Shown in pieces: positions 7,648 to 16,500 of a stretch of 64,000 bases of DNA. How positions within the stretch are numbered: the first letter of the stretch is position 1; each line of letters begins with the position of its first letter. The position numbers were made by a program, and so were the translations under genes. The stretch spans positions 1 to 64,000 of the forward strand of contig CACYKY010000010.1 in NCBI GenBank assembly GCA_902775135.1. Direction: 5' to 3'. The notes below the pieces were generated by a model that was not told the DNA's origin, did not search any database, and was given only the letters and a program-made list of their open reading frames with translations. This DNA is from an uncultured Bacteroidota bacterium (GTDB lineage: Bacteria > Bacteroidota > Bacteroidia > Bacteroidales > P3).

Positions 7648-7728
7648 ATTTTCAATTTTCAACTTTCAATTTTCAATTTTCAATTTTCTATTTTCAATTT
7701 TCAACTTTCAATTTTCAATTTTCAATTT
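7648..7728. repeat. heptameric tandem array (ATTTTCA)n
   Basis: About eleven 7-bp units, mostly ATTTTCA with ACTTTCA and ATTTTCT variants, fill the space between panC and the YvlD-like gene. The array touches the stop region of the upstream gene. Confidence 0.85.
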
Positions 7729-8260
7729 CCTCGTAGGGGGTGAAACCGTCGTCGTCGGTGTCGTCCGATTGCTTGAATGTTTGATTGCTTGATTGATTGA
7801 GTGTTTGGCGGTTGAGGTATTCGTCCGATTGCTTGAATGTTTGATTGCTTGATTGATTGAGTGTCTGGCGGTTGAGGTATTTGTTGGGCAGCTCGAGGAG
7901 GTAGTTGACGGCCATGAGGACGAGGCTGAAGAGTAGGGCGGAGCCGAAGGAGTCGACATGGAAGCCGCTCACCATAGCCGAAGCCATGAGGATGATGATG
8001 GCGTTGATGACGAAGAGGAAGAGGCCGAGGGTCAACGCCGTTGCGGGCAGGGTGATGACGATGAGTACGGGGCGGATGATGTTGTTGAGCAGCGAGATGA
8101 CGATGGCTGTCCAGAAGACGGCCCAGAACGACGTCACCTCGACGCCGGGCAGCAGCCAGGCGCCCACCATCACGGCGATGGAGAGCAGGAGGAGGCGTGT
8201 GAGGCATCCGCTGCGGGAGGTGTAGAAGCCGCCGTTGTTGGAGTTGATGGTTATTTTCAT
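7715..8260 (-). CDS. YvlD/phage-holin-IV-like small membrane protein
   Basis: The 181-residue protein has four predicted membrane segments (about 20-40, 45-65, 70-92 and 105-125) and conserved small-residue patterns (VSLLNNIIRPVLIVITLPAT) of the family often named phage holin family 4 or YvlD. These are inner-membrane proteins of unknown function, and most chromosomal copies are not phage holins. The C-terminal tail contains a perfect 20-residue tandem duplication rich in Asn, Gln and Ser, encoded by a 60-bp DNA repeat at 7761-7880. The tail looks like captured intergenic repeat sequence. It lies between tsaC and panC, all leftward. Confidence 0.8.
   Translation of the reverse strand: MKITINSNNGGFYTSRSGCLTRLLLLSIAVMVGAWLLPGVEVTSFWAVFWTAIVISLLNNIIRPVLIVITLPATALTLGLFLFVINAIIILMASAMVSGFHVDSFGSALLFSLVLMAVNYLLELPNKYLNRQTLNQSSNQTFKQSDEYLNRQTLNQSSNQTFKQSDDTDDDGFTPYEEIEN
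7761..7880. repeat. 60-bp tandem duplication inside a coding region
   Basis: Two copies, 7761-7820 and 7821-7880, differ at a single base. Each contains internal TTGATTGC/TTGATTGA-type short repeats. Being a multiple of three, the unit keeps the YvlD-like reading frame. Confidence 0.95.
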
Positions 8261-8293
8261 TCGGGGGTGCGTAGGGTTTGGTTGGTGGATTGC

Positions 8294-8914
8294 TTATTCG
8301 AAGTTGAAGGCGCCCTTACCCTGTCGTACGAGCTCGATGCCGTCGCTGCAGTCGACGACGGTAGAGGGGTCGGTGTCGGCGATGCCGCCGTCCACCACCA
8401 CGTCGACGCGTGACTCGAAACGGTCGTGGATGAGTTCGGGGTCGCAGTAGTTCTCCGGTTCGTCCTCTTCACCGAGGGGGCGCACGGAGGTGGCTATGAG
8501 GGGGCTGCCGAGTTCCTGGATGACGGCGCGGGTGATGTCGTTCTCTGGGACGCGGATGCCGATGGTCTTGTTGGCATTCTGGTAGTTGCGTGGCACGCTG
8601 CCGCTGGCCTCCATGATGAAGGTGTAGGGGCCGGGGAGGCAGGCCTTGAGGAGGGCGAAGGTGTCCTTGTCCATAGCGCGGACATACTCGGAGGCCTGGC
8701 TGAGGCTTTCGCAGAGCATCGAGTATTTGGCCTGCTTCAGTTTGTATCCTTTGAGCTGGGCGATGGTTTCGGCAGCCTTCTTGTGCTCCATGCTGCAGGC
8801 GAAACAATAGAGGGTGTCGGTGGGCAGAATGGCGATGCCGCCGGCACGCAGGATGTCGGCTATGTGCCTGACTTCGCGCACGTTGGGGTTGCCGTTGTAG
8901 AGTTTGACGATCAT
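8294..8914 (-). CDS. tsaC: L-threonylcarbamoyladenylate synthase (Sua5/YciO/YrdC family)
   Basis: This enzyme makes threonylcarbamoyl-AMP from threonine, bicarbonate and ATP, the first step of the t6A37 modification of ANN-decoding tRNAs. The product from the ATG at 8914 is 206 residues. I chose that start because an AAGGAGA-like ribosome binding site lies about 7 bp before it and the promoter box is close upstream. The family pattern is clear: GGIAILPTDTLYCFAC near the start, then KGY/KQAK, LPGPYTFIMEASG and the SPLIATS loop. It resembles the YciO-like branch as well, so YciO with unknown role is possible. It heads the leftward set with the YvlD-like gene and panC. Confidence 0.88.
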   Translation of the reverse strand: MIVKLYNGNPNVREVRHIADILRAGGIAILPTDTLYCFACSMEHKKAAETIAQLKGYKLKQAKYSMLCESLSQASEYVRAMDKDTFALLKACLPGPYTFIMEASGSVPRNYQNANKTIGIRVPENDITRAVIQELGSPLIATSVRPLGEEDEPENYCDPELIHDRFESRVDVVVDGGIADTDPSTVVDCSDGIELVRQGKGAFNFE

Positions 8915-8938
8915 AGGTTTCTTCTCCTTTTGAAGGTG

Positions 8939-8946
8939 CAAAAATA
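8939..8946 (-). promoter_or_regulatory. -7 promoter box for tsaC
   Basis: Read leftward TATTTTTG matches TAnnTTTG. It lies about 25 bp before the chosen start codon of tsaC and supports that start. Confidence 0.6.
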
Positions 8947-9076
8947 CAACAAAATATCGAAATGGGGAAAAAAAGTTTACGGGTTGGTATGCGGGTTGGA
9001 ATTTTTATGGGGGCGGGTGTACAATATTTTATATGATGTTGCGTTATTGTAAATCCAAATGAATAAAAGATAAAGA

Positions 9077-10366
9077 ATGCAGAATAGAATGAAATATAGC
9101 ATCGGGATGCTGGTGCTTGTGGTGGCGATGGTGATGGTGCAGGGTGAGGTGACGGCACAGCATGTGAAGTTCAAGAAGTATTTCACCGGCGGTACGTTGC
9201 GTCTGGATTGCTCGCGCGAGGGCAATGCCGAGGGCGACACCGTGTGGGTGAGCCGCTGGCTCGACCGCTCGGCGGAGTGGCATGGGAGCCGCACGCAGCT
9301 CATCGACCCCATAGAGGGTGGCGACTACCGTGTGGCGATGTACGACGCCAAGAGTGGCAAGATGATCTATTCGCGCTGCTACAGTAACCTCTTCCGCGAA
9401 TACAAGGGGACCGCCAAGGGCAAGACCGTGAAGGCCCGTTTCGAGGAGACGCTGCTGCTGCCCATGCCCAAGCGGAAGGTGAAGATAGCGCTGCAGCATC
9501 GCAAAACGGAAAAGGTTGTCCGCCCCCATGGTGCGACGGAATGGAAGTCGATGTTTGAGAACCAGACGGTGGTGGAATTCGACCCCGACGAGCGGGAGCT
9601 GGAGTTCAACTACCATATTGGCGTGCGCACCGACCTGGAGCTGCATGGCGAACCCGAGAACAAGGTGGACGTGGTCATCGTGGCCCAGGGCTACGAGTCG
9701 GCCACCGACCCGCAGCTGCGGGTGGACTATTACCGCATGAAGGAGATCCTCTTCGGGCAGAAGCCCTTCAAGAACCACCGTAGGGATTTCAACATCTACG
9801 GAGTGAAGGCCGACGTGGATGCCGAGTTCGGCACCTTCGGTATCGACCGGTACCTGATGACCTTCAGCCTGTGGAAGTTGCACGACGCCTTGGGAACCAC
9901 GCCCTGCGACTACATCATCATCATGGTGAACAGCGACACCTATGGCGGCGGCGCCATCTACAACTTCTATGCCGTCACCAGCATGCACCGGCTGGCGGAG
10001 TATGTGCTGCCGCACGAGTTCGGCCACTCCTTTGGCGGGCTGGCGGACGAGTATATCGACGAGGACCTGGCCTACGGCGACCTCCATATCAACGACTACG
10101 AGCCCATAGAGCCCAACATCACGAACCTCAAGGACTTCGACCACAAGTGGAAGTCGATGCTGCCCAAGGACACCCCCATTCCCACGCCGGAGAACAACGA
10201 CGTGCCCAAGGCGGAGTGCGGACCCCTGGGAGTATACGAGGGTGCGGGCTATGCCTACAAGGGGGTCTACCGTCCCACGATGCATTGCATGATGCGCGAC
10301 TATGCGCCCTTCTGTCCGGTGTGCTCGAAGCGGCTGGAGGAGGTGTTTGGGTTGTATACGAGGTAG
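9077..10366 (+). CDS. M64 family (IgA peptidase type) metallopeptidase, secreted
   Basis: The 429-residue product has an N-terminal signal peptide (hydrophobic about 8-24, cleavage near TAQ) and a predicted beta-rich N-terminal domain to about 190. A zinc peptidase domain follows. The motif HEFGHSFGGLADEY at 313-326 gives the HExxHxxGxxD zinc site (His313, Glu314, His317, Asp324) of family M64. Two paired Cys motifs near the end (MHCMM, CPVC) may form disulfides. It is probably exported to the periplasm or surface; the natural substrate is unknown, and the IgA label is historical. The gene is divergent from tsaC. It is followed by 340 bp of repeat arrays. Confidence 0.9.
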   Translation: MQNRMKYSIGMLVLVVAMVMVQGEVTAQHVKFKKYFTGGTLRLDCSREGNAEGDTVWVSRWLDRSAEWHGSRTQLIDPIEGGDYRVAMYDAKSGKMIYSRCYSNLFREYKGTAKGKTVKARFEETLLLPMPKRKVKIALQHRKTEKVVRPHGATEWKSMFENQTVVEFDPDERELEFNYHIGVRTDLELHGEPENKVDVVIVAQGYESATDPQLRVDYYRMKEILFGQKPFKNHRRDFNIYGVKADVDAEFGTFGIDRYLMTFSLWKLHDALGTTPCDYIIIMVNSDTYGGGAIYNFYAVTSMHRLAEYVLPHEFGHSFGGLADEYIDEDLAYGDLHINDYEPIEPNITNLKDFDHKWKSMLPKDTPIPTPENNDVPKAECGPLGVYEGAGYAYKGVYRPTMHCMMRDYAPFCPVCSKRLEEVFGLYTR

Positions 10367-10368
10367 GG

Positions 10369-10535
10369 AATGGGGAATAGTGAATTGTGAATAGTGAGTG
10401 GTGAATTGTGAATGGTGAATGGTGAATCTTTGGTGGGAGTGAAGGGGAGTGAGAGGGAGTGAAAGGGAGTGAAAGGGAGTGAGAGGACAAATGCTTTAGT
10501 GAATAGTTAATAGATAATAGATAATAGTTATTTGC
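10369..10535. repeat. composite repeat array, copy 1
   Basis: About nine 7-bp GTGAATN units are followed by 10-bp GGAGTGARRG units and a tail GACAAATGCTTTAGTGAAT. The same order recurs at 10553-10706, 12012-12160 and 13390-13556. No gene lies in the 10367-10707 gap. Confidence 0.9.
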
Positions 10536-10552
10536 TGGCGCAGGGTGGTTGG

Positions 10553-10706
10553 GGAATGGTGAATTGTGAATTGTGAATGGTGAATGGTGAATGGTGAATT
10601 GTGAATTTTGGGTGGGAGTGAAGGGGAGTGAGAGGGAGTGAAGGGGAGTGAGAGGACGAATGCTTTAGTGAATAGTGAATGGTGAATTGTGATTAGTGAA
10701 TGGTTT
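10553..10706. repeat. composite repeat array, copy 2
   Basis: Same architecture as copy 1: GTGAATN heptads, GGAGTGARRG decamers, then GACGAATGCTTTAGTGAAT and more heptads. It runs up to the start codon of the next gene. Confidence 0.9.
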
Positions 10707-10707
10707 A

Positions 10708-12012
10708 ATGGAAAATATTAATAGGGTTTTGAGAAGATTATTGTATATAGTTATGGTGGCTTTGGTGCCTTGGATGTCGGTGGGGTGTGAAGGCGAGGGC
10801 TTTGTGACGGACGACGGGAGTGTGCGGCTGGAGTTCTCGGCGGACACGCTGGCTTTCGACACGGTGTTCACCACCGTGGGCACGCCGACACGTATGCTGA
10901 CGGTGTACAACCGCACGGGCGACAACCTGCGGCTGAGCAGTGTGACGCTGGCTGGCGGACGCGCCAGTAGGTTCCGCTTGAATGTGGACGGCGACACCGC
11001 CCTTGTGGCGCGGGAGGTGGAGATAGCGGCAGGCGACAGCATCTTCATCTTCGTGCAGGCCAACATAGACCCCAACGACGCCACGCAGCCTTTCCTGGTG
11101 GAGGACGCCATCCTCTTCGGCAACGGGCAGCGGCTGCCGCTGACGGCATGGGGACGCAACGCCGTATACCACCGTCGCGGCTCAGGCGACTCGACCTGGT
11201 TCGCGGTGATCGACTGCGAGGGATGGGACCACACGCGGCCTCATGTCTTCGTTGAGACCGCTGCGGTGCTCGACGGGCACACGCTGGCCTTGGGGCCCGG
11301 CGAAGAGCTCTACTTCTGTCCCGGGGCCATGCTGATAGTGGACTCCAACGCCCACCTGCGTGCGTTGGGTACGGCGGAGGCGCCTGTGGTGTTCTCGTCG
11401 GTGAGGCACGACGGGTGGTATGAATTCCTCCCCGGACAATGGCAGACGGTGTGGTTCTACAACTACAGCACGGGCAATGTGATAGACCATGCTGTGGTGG
11501 AGAATGCCGTCGGCGGCCTGCGGTGCTACCCGGGAGCGCAGCTCACGGTGACCAACACCGTGATACGCAACATGAGCGACTGTGCCATCATCGGGCAGGG
11601 GGCCTCCATCACGGGGCGCAACCTGCTGGTGTACGACTGTCTGGCGGGAGTGACGGTGCTCAAGGGTGGCAGCTACGACTTCCGACAGAGCACCTTTGCC
11701 AACTACTGGAGCTATAGCGCCCGCAAGATAGAGACCATCGTGCTGGCCAACAACGCCATAGAAGGTGGGGAGGTTGTGGGAGGCAACCTGGTGAAGGCCG
11801 ACTTCAGGGACTGCATCGTCTGGGGGACCTACCAGAAGGAGGTGCTGCTGAGTGAGCTGGAGGGCTATGAGATGAACTACAACTTGGGCCTCCACAGTAT
11901 CGTGAAGGGAGGCGAATGGAGTGAGGACCCCCTCTTCACCGCCCCCTATGACGACGACTACACACTGCAGGAGGGCAGTCCTGCGGAGGGAATCGGGTAC
12001 TTGTTTTTTTAG
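10708..12012 (+). CDS. hypothetical lipoprotein with beta-helix-like repeats
   Basis: I chose the ATG at 10708 because the alternative GTG at 10696 lies inside the repeat array. The 434-residue product has a signal peptide ending in a lipobox (WMSVGC) at about residue 27, so it is probably a lipoprotein. An immunoglobulin-like N-terminal part (DTVFTTVGTPTRMLTVYN) resembles the choice-of-anchor or ASPM-type beta domains. The middle (about 200-370) has short repeating strands (LTVTNTVIRNMSDCAII) like a right-handed beta-helix. Function unknown; it may bind polysaccharide at the cell surface. It stands alone, flanked by repeat arrays. Confidence 0.78.
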   Translation: MENINRVLRRLLYIVMVALVPWMSVGCEGEGFVTDDGSVRLEFSADTLAFDTVFTTVGTPTRMLTVYNRTGDNLRLSSVTLAGGRASRFRLNVDGDTALVAREVEIAAGDSIFIFVQANIDPNDATQPFLVEDAILFGNGQRLPLTAWGRNAVYHRRGSGDSTWFAVIDCEGWDHTRPHVFVETAAVLDGHTLALGPGEELYFCPGAMLIVDSNAHLRALGTAEAPVVFSSVRHDGWYEFLPGQWQTVWFYNYSTGNVIDHAVVENAVGGLRCYPGAQLTVTNTVIRNMSDCAIIGQGASITGRNLLVYDCLAGVTVLKGGSYDFRQSTFANYWSYSARKIETIVLANNAIEGGEVVGGNLVKADFRDCIVWGTYQKEVLLSELEGYEMNYNLGLHSIVKGGEWSEDPLFTAPYDDDYTLQEGSPAEGIGYLFF

Positions 12013-12160
12013 TGGAAAGTGGAAAGTGGAAAGTGGAAAGTGGGGAGGGGAGTGAAAGGGAGTGAAAGGGAGTGAGAGGACAAATGCTTTAGTGAATTGT
12101 GAATAGTGAATAGTGAATGGTGAATAGTGATTGGTGAATTGTGAATAGTGATGGGTTAAT
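12012..12160. repeat. composite repeat array, copy 3
   Basis: Starts with GTGGAAA heptads, then GGAGTGAAAG decamers, the tail GACAAATGCTTTAGTGAAT and GTGAATN heptads. The gap continues to 12306 with a hairpin-prone stretch (GAGCAAGCGAGCTTGCTTTG near 12195) and no gene. Confidence 0.85.
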
Positions 12161-12306
12161 TCACTCCGTTCATTCGCATTGCTGCATCTCGGCAGAGCAA
12201 GCGAGCTTGCTTTGCTCTCGACTTCCGCAATGGTTTAAGTTTTGGGTGAATGATTAATAGTTAGTAATTTGTTGCATTTTAAGAAAATAAAAAAACGGAA
12301 TAGCAT

Positions 12307-12903
12307 ATGTACGAATACTTTCAGGGGCGGTTGGCCTCGTTGGAGCCCACGCAGGCGGTGGTGGATTGTGGAGGAGTGGGTTACTTGTTTGAGATAACAT
12401 TGAACACCTATGAGGCGCTGCGGCGTGTGGAGGGTGAGCAGGTGAAGCTCTATGCGCACCATGTGGTGCGCGAGGATGCGCAGCAGCTGTTTGGCTTCTA
12501 CGAGATGGCGGAACGCGAGATGTTCCGCATCCTGGTGGGAGTGAACGGCGTGGGCAACCAGACGGCGCGCGTGATGCTGTCGTCGCTGACGGTGGACGAG
12601 TTGCGCGAAGCCATCCAGACGCAGGATGTGAAGAAGGTGCAGCGGGTGAAAGGCATAGGCGCCAAGACGGCCCAGCGTATCGTGCTGGAGCTTGCCGACA
12701 AGGTGGTCGGTGTGGCCGGAGGCTTGCGGCCGGGGACGGGCGTAAGGAATATGGCCATAGAAGAGGCGCAGACGGCATTGACCATGCTGGGCTTCGCGAA
12801 GCCTGCTGTGGAGAAGCTGCTCGCCTCGGGCGACTGGAAGAATGCCGACGGCAGTCCGATGACTGTGGAAGAGATCATCAAAGAGGGCTTGAGGAGGCTC
12901 TGA
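12307..12903 (+). CDS. ruvA: Holliday junction branch migration protein RuvA
   Basis: RuvA binds four-way DNA junctions as a tetramer and loads the RuvB helicase for branch migration in recombination repair. The 198-residue product has the OB-fold domain (MYEYFQGRLASLEPTQAVVD, about 1-62), two helix-hairpin-helix motifs (GVNGVGNQTARVML and VKGIGAKTAQRIVLEL, about 75-135) and a C-terminal helical domain III (about 150-198) that contacts RuvB. Length and order match the family. ruvA next to sprA is an arrangement seen in other Bacteroidota. Here a 694-bp repeat-rich gap separates them. Confidence 0.97.
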   Translation: MYEYFQGRLASLEPTQAVVDCGGVGYLFEITLNTYEALRRVEGEQVKLYAHHVVREDAQQLFGFYEMAEREMFRILVGVNGVGNQTARVMLSSLTVDELREAIQTQDVKKVQRVKGIGAKTAQRIVLELADKVVGVAGGLRPGTGVRNMAIEEAQTALTMLGFAKPAVEKLLASGDWKNADGSPMTVEEIIKEGLRRL

Positions 12904-13015
12904 GGTGCGAAGGTGGGCCCTGTCTCCGATGGAGCCAGGCAAAATAGTTTGCTCCAGCCCTCTGCGCAGCGCCTTGCTAACGTCGCAGGCCGTGTCTCCG
13001 ATGGAGCCAGGCAGT

Positions 13016-13053
13016 GCTCCATTAAGTCGCAGGCCGTGACCGGAGGTCAGGCA
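13016..13053. repeat. dispersed repeat B, copy 2
   Basis: Near-identical to 5073-5110. A partial related phrase (GTCTCCGATGGAGCCAGGCA) occurs twice just upstream, at about 12920 and 12993. Confidence 0.7.
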
Positions 13054-13087
13054 GGGTTTTGTTTACTGTTTACGGTTGGATTTGTGA

Positions 13088-13140
13088 ATAGAGGGGATAG
13101 ATGTGATAGAGGGGATAGATGCGATAGAGGGGATAGATGA
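13088..13140. repeat. 18-bp tandem repeat, three copies
   Basis: ATAGAGGGGATAGATGTG is repeated three times with a one-base change. It lies in the gene-free ruvA-sprA gap (12904-13597). Confidence 0.9.
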
Positions 13141-13181
13141 TTTTATTTAATAGATAATAGTTTTTGTTCTGCATGGGTCTT

Positions 13182-13217
13182 GGGGGTTGACCACGAATTA
13201 CACTAATCTAACGAATT
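13182..13217. repeat. dispersed repeat A, copy 2
   Basis: Near-identical to 4918-4954, differing by about two bases. Confidence 0.7.
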
Positions 13218-13389
13218 CTTCTTTTAACTTCAATGGCCGTTAATTATCCTACGGAGCAGGCAGATGGAGTTATTGGAATGGGGTAGGGGATGAAGGTGGT
13301 TGGAGTGGGGGTGGGGAATTAATAATTTTTATATTTTTATTATTTCGATAATACAATATTTATCGTGGATTTGCGTTACGTTCTGAGAT

Positions 13390-13556
13390 GAGTGAATTGT
13401 GAATTGTGAATAGTGAATCTTTGGAGGGAGTGAAAGGGAGTGAGAGGGAGTGAGAGGACAAATGCTTTAGTGAATTGTGAATAGTGAATGGTGAATGGTG
13501 AATGGTGAATTGTGAATAGTGAATGGTGAATAGTGAATGGTGAATAGTGAATGGGG
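13390..13556. repeat. composite repeat array, copy 4
   Basis: GTGAATN heptads, GGAGTGARRG decamers, tail GACAAATGCTTTAGTGAAT, then about a dozen more GTGAATN heptads. It ends about 40 bp before sprA, so it probably lies in the sprA leader or overlaps its promoter region. Confidence 0.9.
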
Positions 13557-13597
13557 ATTTTGGTAAGGGAAAAAGAGAATAAAGAGAAAAAGGACTT

Positions 13598-16500
13598 TTG
13601 AAAGCGCTAACTCGATATATACTACTATTGGCTGTGGCTTTGTGTGTGCACGCGGGTGCATGGGCGCAGAGTGACTCGCTGAACTACACCCCGATGGGGA
13701 GTGGCTATACGCCCAAGGGGGTGAGGGACACCGTGATTTACGATGCCGAGCATGGTGACTACGTGAAGGTGAGGATGGCGGGCGGCATGGAGATAGGTCG
13801 CGAGTATATGTCCTTCGAGGACTATGAGGACTGGAAGATGGAGCAGCTTATGCGCCAGTACTGGAACGAGAAGCGCGGCGGTACGGTGCTGGACAACAGC
13901 GAGGGAGGTCTGCTGAGTAAGATCCCCGGATTCAACCAGATCAGTCAGAAGCTGGAAGCCCTCATGGGGCGACCGGAAATCAAGATCACCCCGAGTGGAA
14001 GTGCCGAGCTGACATTCCAGATAGTGAACAACTATCGCGACGACCCGCAGCGCGACGCCAGCGAGCGCAGCGTGACGACCTTCGACTTCGACGAGAACCT
14101 GCAGATCAACCTCAATGCCAAGATCGGCGACCTCATCAGTTTCGACATCAACCACAACACCAACGCCACCTTCGACTTCGAGAACCAGCTGAAGCTGAAG
14201 TATGAAGGCAAGGAGGACGACATCCTGCAGCTCTTCGAGGCGGCGGATGTGTCGTTCCCGCTGACGACGACGCTCATCAAAGGCAGCCAGCAGCTGTTCG
14301 GATTCCATACGAAGTTGAAATTCGGCAAGCTGACGGTGGACGCTGTGGTGAGTGAGAAGGAGACCAGCACGGAGAACATGCAGGTGCAGGGCGGTGCCAG
14401 CAGTCACGAGTTTGAGATCAGGGCCGACGAATACGAGGACAACCGTCACTACTTCATAGCGCAATATTTCTACGACAACTACAACCGTGCGATGAGCACG
14501 CTGCCGGTGGCCAACACCAACGTGCGCATCCTGCGGATAGAGGTGTGGCGCACCAATGTCGGTGCCGCCGTTACGCAGAACCGTAACATCCTGGCACTTA
14601 CCGACCTCGGTGAGGGGGAACCCTGGAGCCAGCGTGTTCACGGCAACGGCAAGGTGAAGCCCGACAACCGGGCCAACGACCTCCTGGCCTTGGTGAACCC
14701 CGCGAGTGTGCGCAGCGTCAACTCGGTGACCAGCTTCATGCAAGGCATCGGCTTCACGGCCGGCAGCGACTACGAAAAGGTGGAGTCGGCGCGATTGCTG
14801 AACCAGAACGAGTACACCTTCAACCGCGAGTTGGGATTCATCACCCTCAACCAGCCCCTCAGCAACGACCAGGTGCTGGCCGTTGCGTACCAATACCAGG
14901 TGGTGGGCGACACCACCGTATACCAGGTCGGCGAGCTGACCACCGACGGAGTGAACGACCCGAACACCCTCATAGTGAAACTGCTGAAGAGTACCTCGGT
15001 GGACACCCACAACCCCTTGTGGAAACTCATGATGAAGAACGTATACTTTCTGAAGAGCAGTCAGCTCAGTCGCGAGGGCTTCCGTCTCAATGTGCTCTAC
15101 GAGAGTGAAGAGGGCGGCGTGGGCGTGGGCTTCTTCACCGAAGGTCCCAAGGAGGGCATCCCCCTGATAGAGCTCTTCGGGCTGGACCGTATGGACGCCA
15201 GTCAGAGCTACTACTATGCCGACGGAGTCTTCGACTGGATGGACTCCGCCGCCTTCAAGGGCGGCCTCATCCAGGCCTCGACGGGACGTGTGTTCTTCCC
15301 CTATGTGGAGCCCTTCGGCAAGGACCTGAGAGAGTTGCTGGGCGACGACGAGATGGCGCGGCGCTACTGCTTCGACTCGCTCTACACCATGACGAAAGCC
15401 CTCGCGCAGCAGTATGCCGAGCGCAACCGCTTCTACCTGGAGGGCTACTACACCTCCAGTGTCTCGGGCGAGATATCGCTTGGCTACAGTGTGACCCCCG
15501 GCAGCGTCACGGTGACGGCCGGCGGTATGCCGCTGATAGAGAATGTGGACTACACGGTGGACTACACCATGGGCACCGTGCGCATCATCAACGAGAGCAT
15601 CCTCTCGTCGGGTACCCCCATCAGCGTCAGCTCGGAGAACAACTCCTTCAGTATGACCACCAAGCGCATGCTGGGACTGCACCTGAACTATGAGGTGCAG
15701 AAAGACTTCAATATCGGAGCGACGGTGATGAACCTCCACGAGAAGCCCTTGACGCAGAAGAACAACTTCGGCGACGAGCCCACCAGCAACAGCATCTGGG
15801 GACTGGATGTGAACTGGCGTGGGGAGGTGCCGTTGGTGACCAAGCTGGTGGACCTTCTTCCGGGCATTGACACCAAGGCCCCGTCGAACCTCAGCCTGAC
15901 GGCCGAATTCGCCCATTTCATCCCGGGGATGAGCAGTACGGGCAGCGACGAAGGCAGCGTGAGCTATGTGGACGACTTTGAGGGTGCCGAGAGCAGCATC
16001 AACCTCACCACCGTCACCTCGTGGTTCCTGGCGAGCACCCCGCAGGACTGGCGACTGGGGACGGCCATGTTCCCCGAGACGGCGCCGGGCAGCGGGCTCG
16101 ACTACGGCAAGAACCGCGCCAAGCTGGCGTGGTACCGTATCAGCAACGACTTCTACCAGACGGCCACCCGGCCGAGCAATATCACGCGCGACGACCTCTC
16201 GCGCCCCTATGCCCGCCGCATCTACGAGCAGGAGGTCTTCCCCAACAAAGACCGTGTGGCCGGTCAGCCCACCTATGTCTACGAACTCAACCTGGCCTTC
16301 TACCCCGAGGAAAAGGGCCCCTACAACTTCGATGTGTCGCCCACGCCCTACAGCGCCGGTATCACCGACAGCGGCACCCTCGTCAATCCCGCCAGCCGTT
16401 GGGGCGGTATCATGCGCAAGCTCGACTACACCGACTTCGAGACGCAGAACATCGAAACCATCGAGTTCTGGCTCATGGACCCCTTCATAGAGAATCCCAA

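Noticed and set aside
10369-13556. CRISPR array or transposon inverted ends
   Set aside because: Units are 7 and 10 bp with no spacers; no terminal inverted repeats or transposase.
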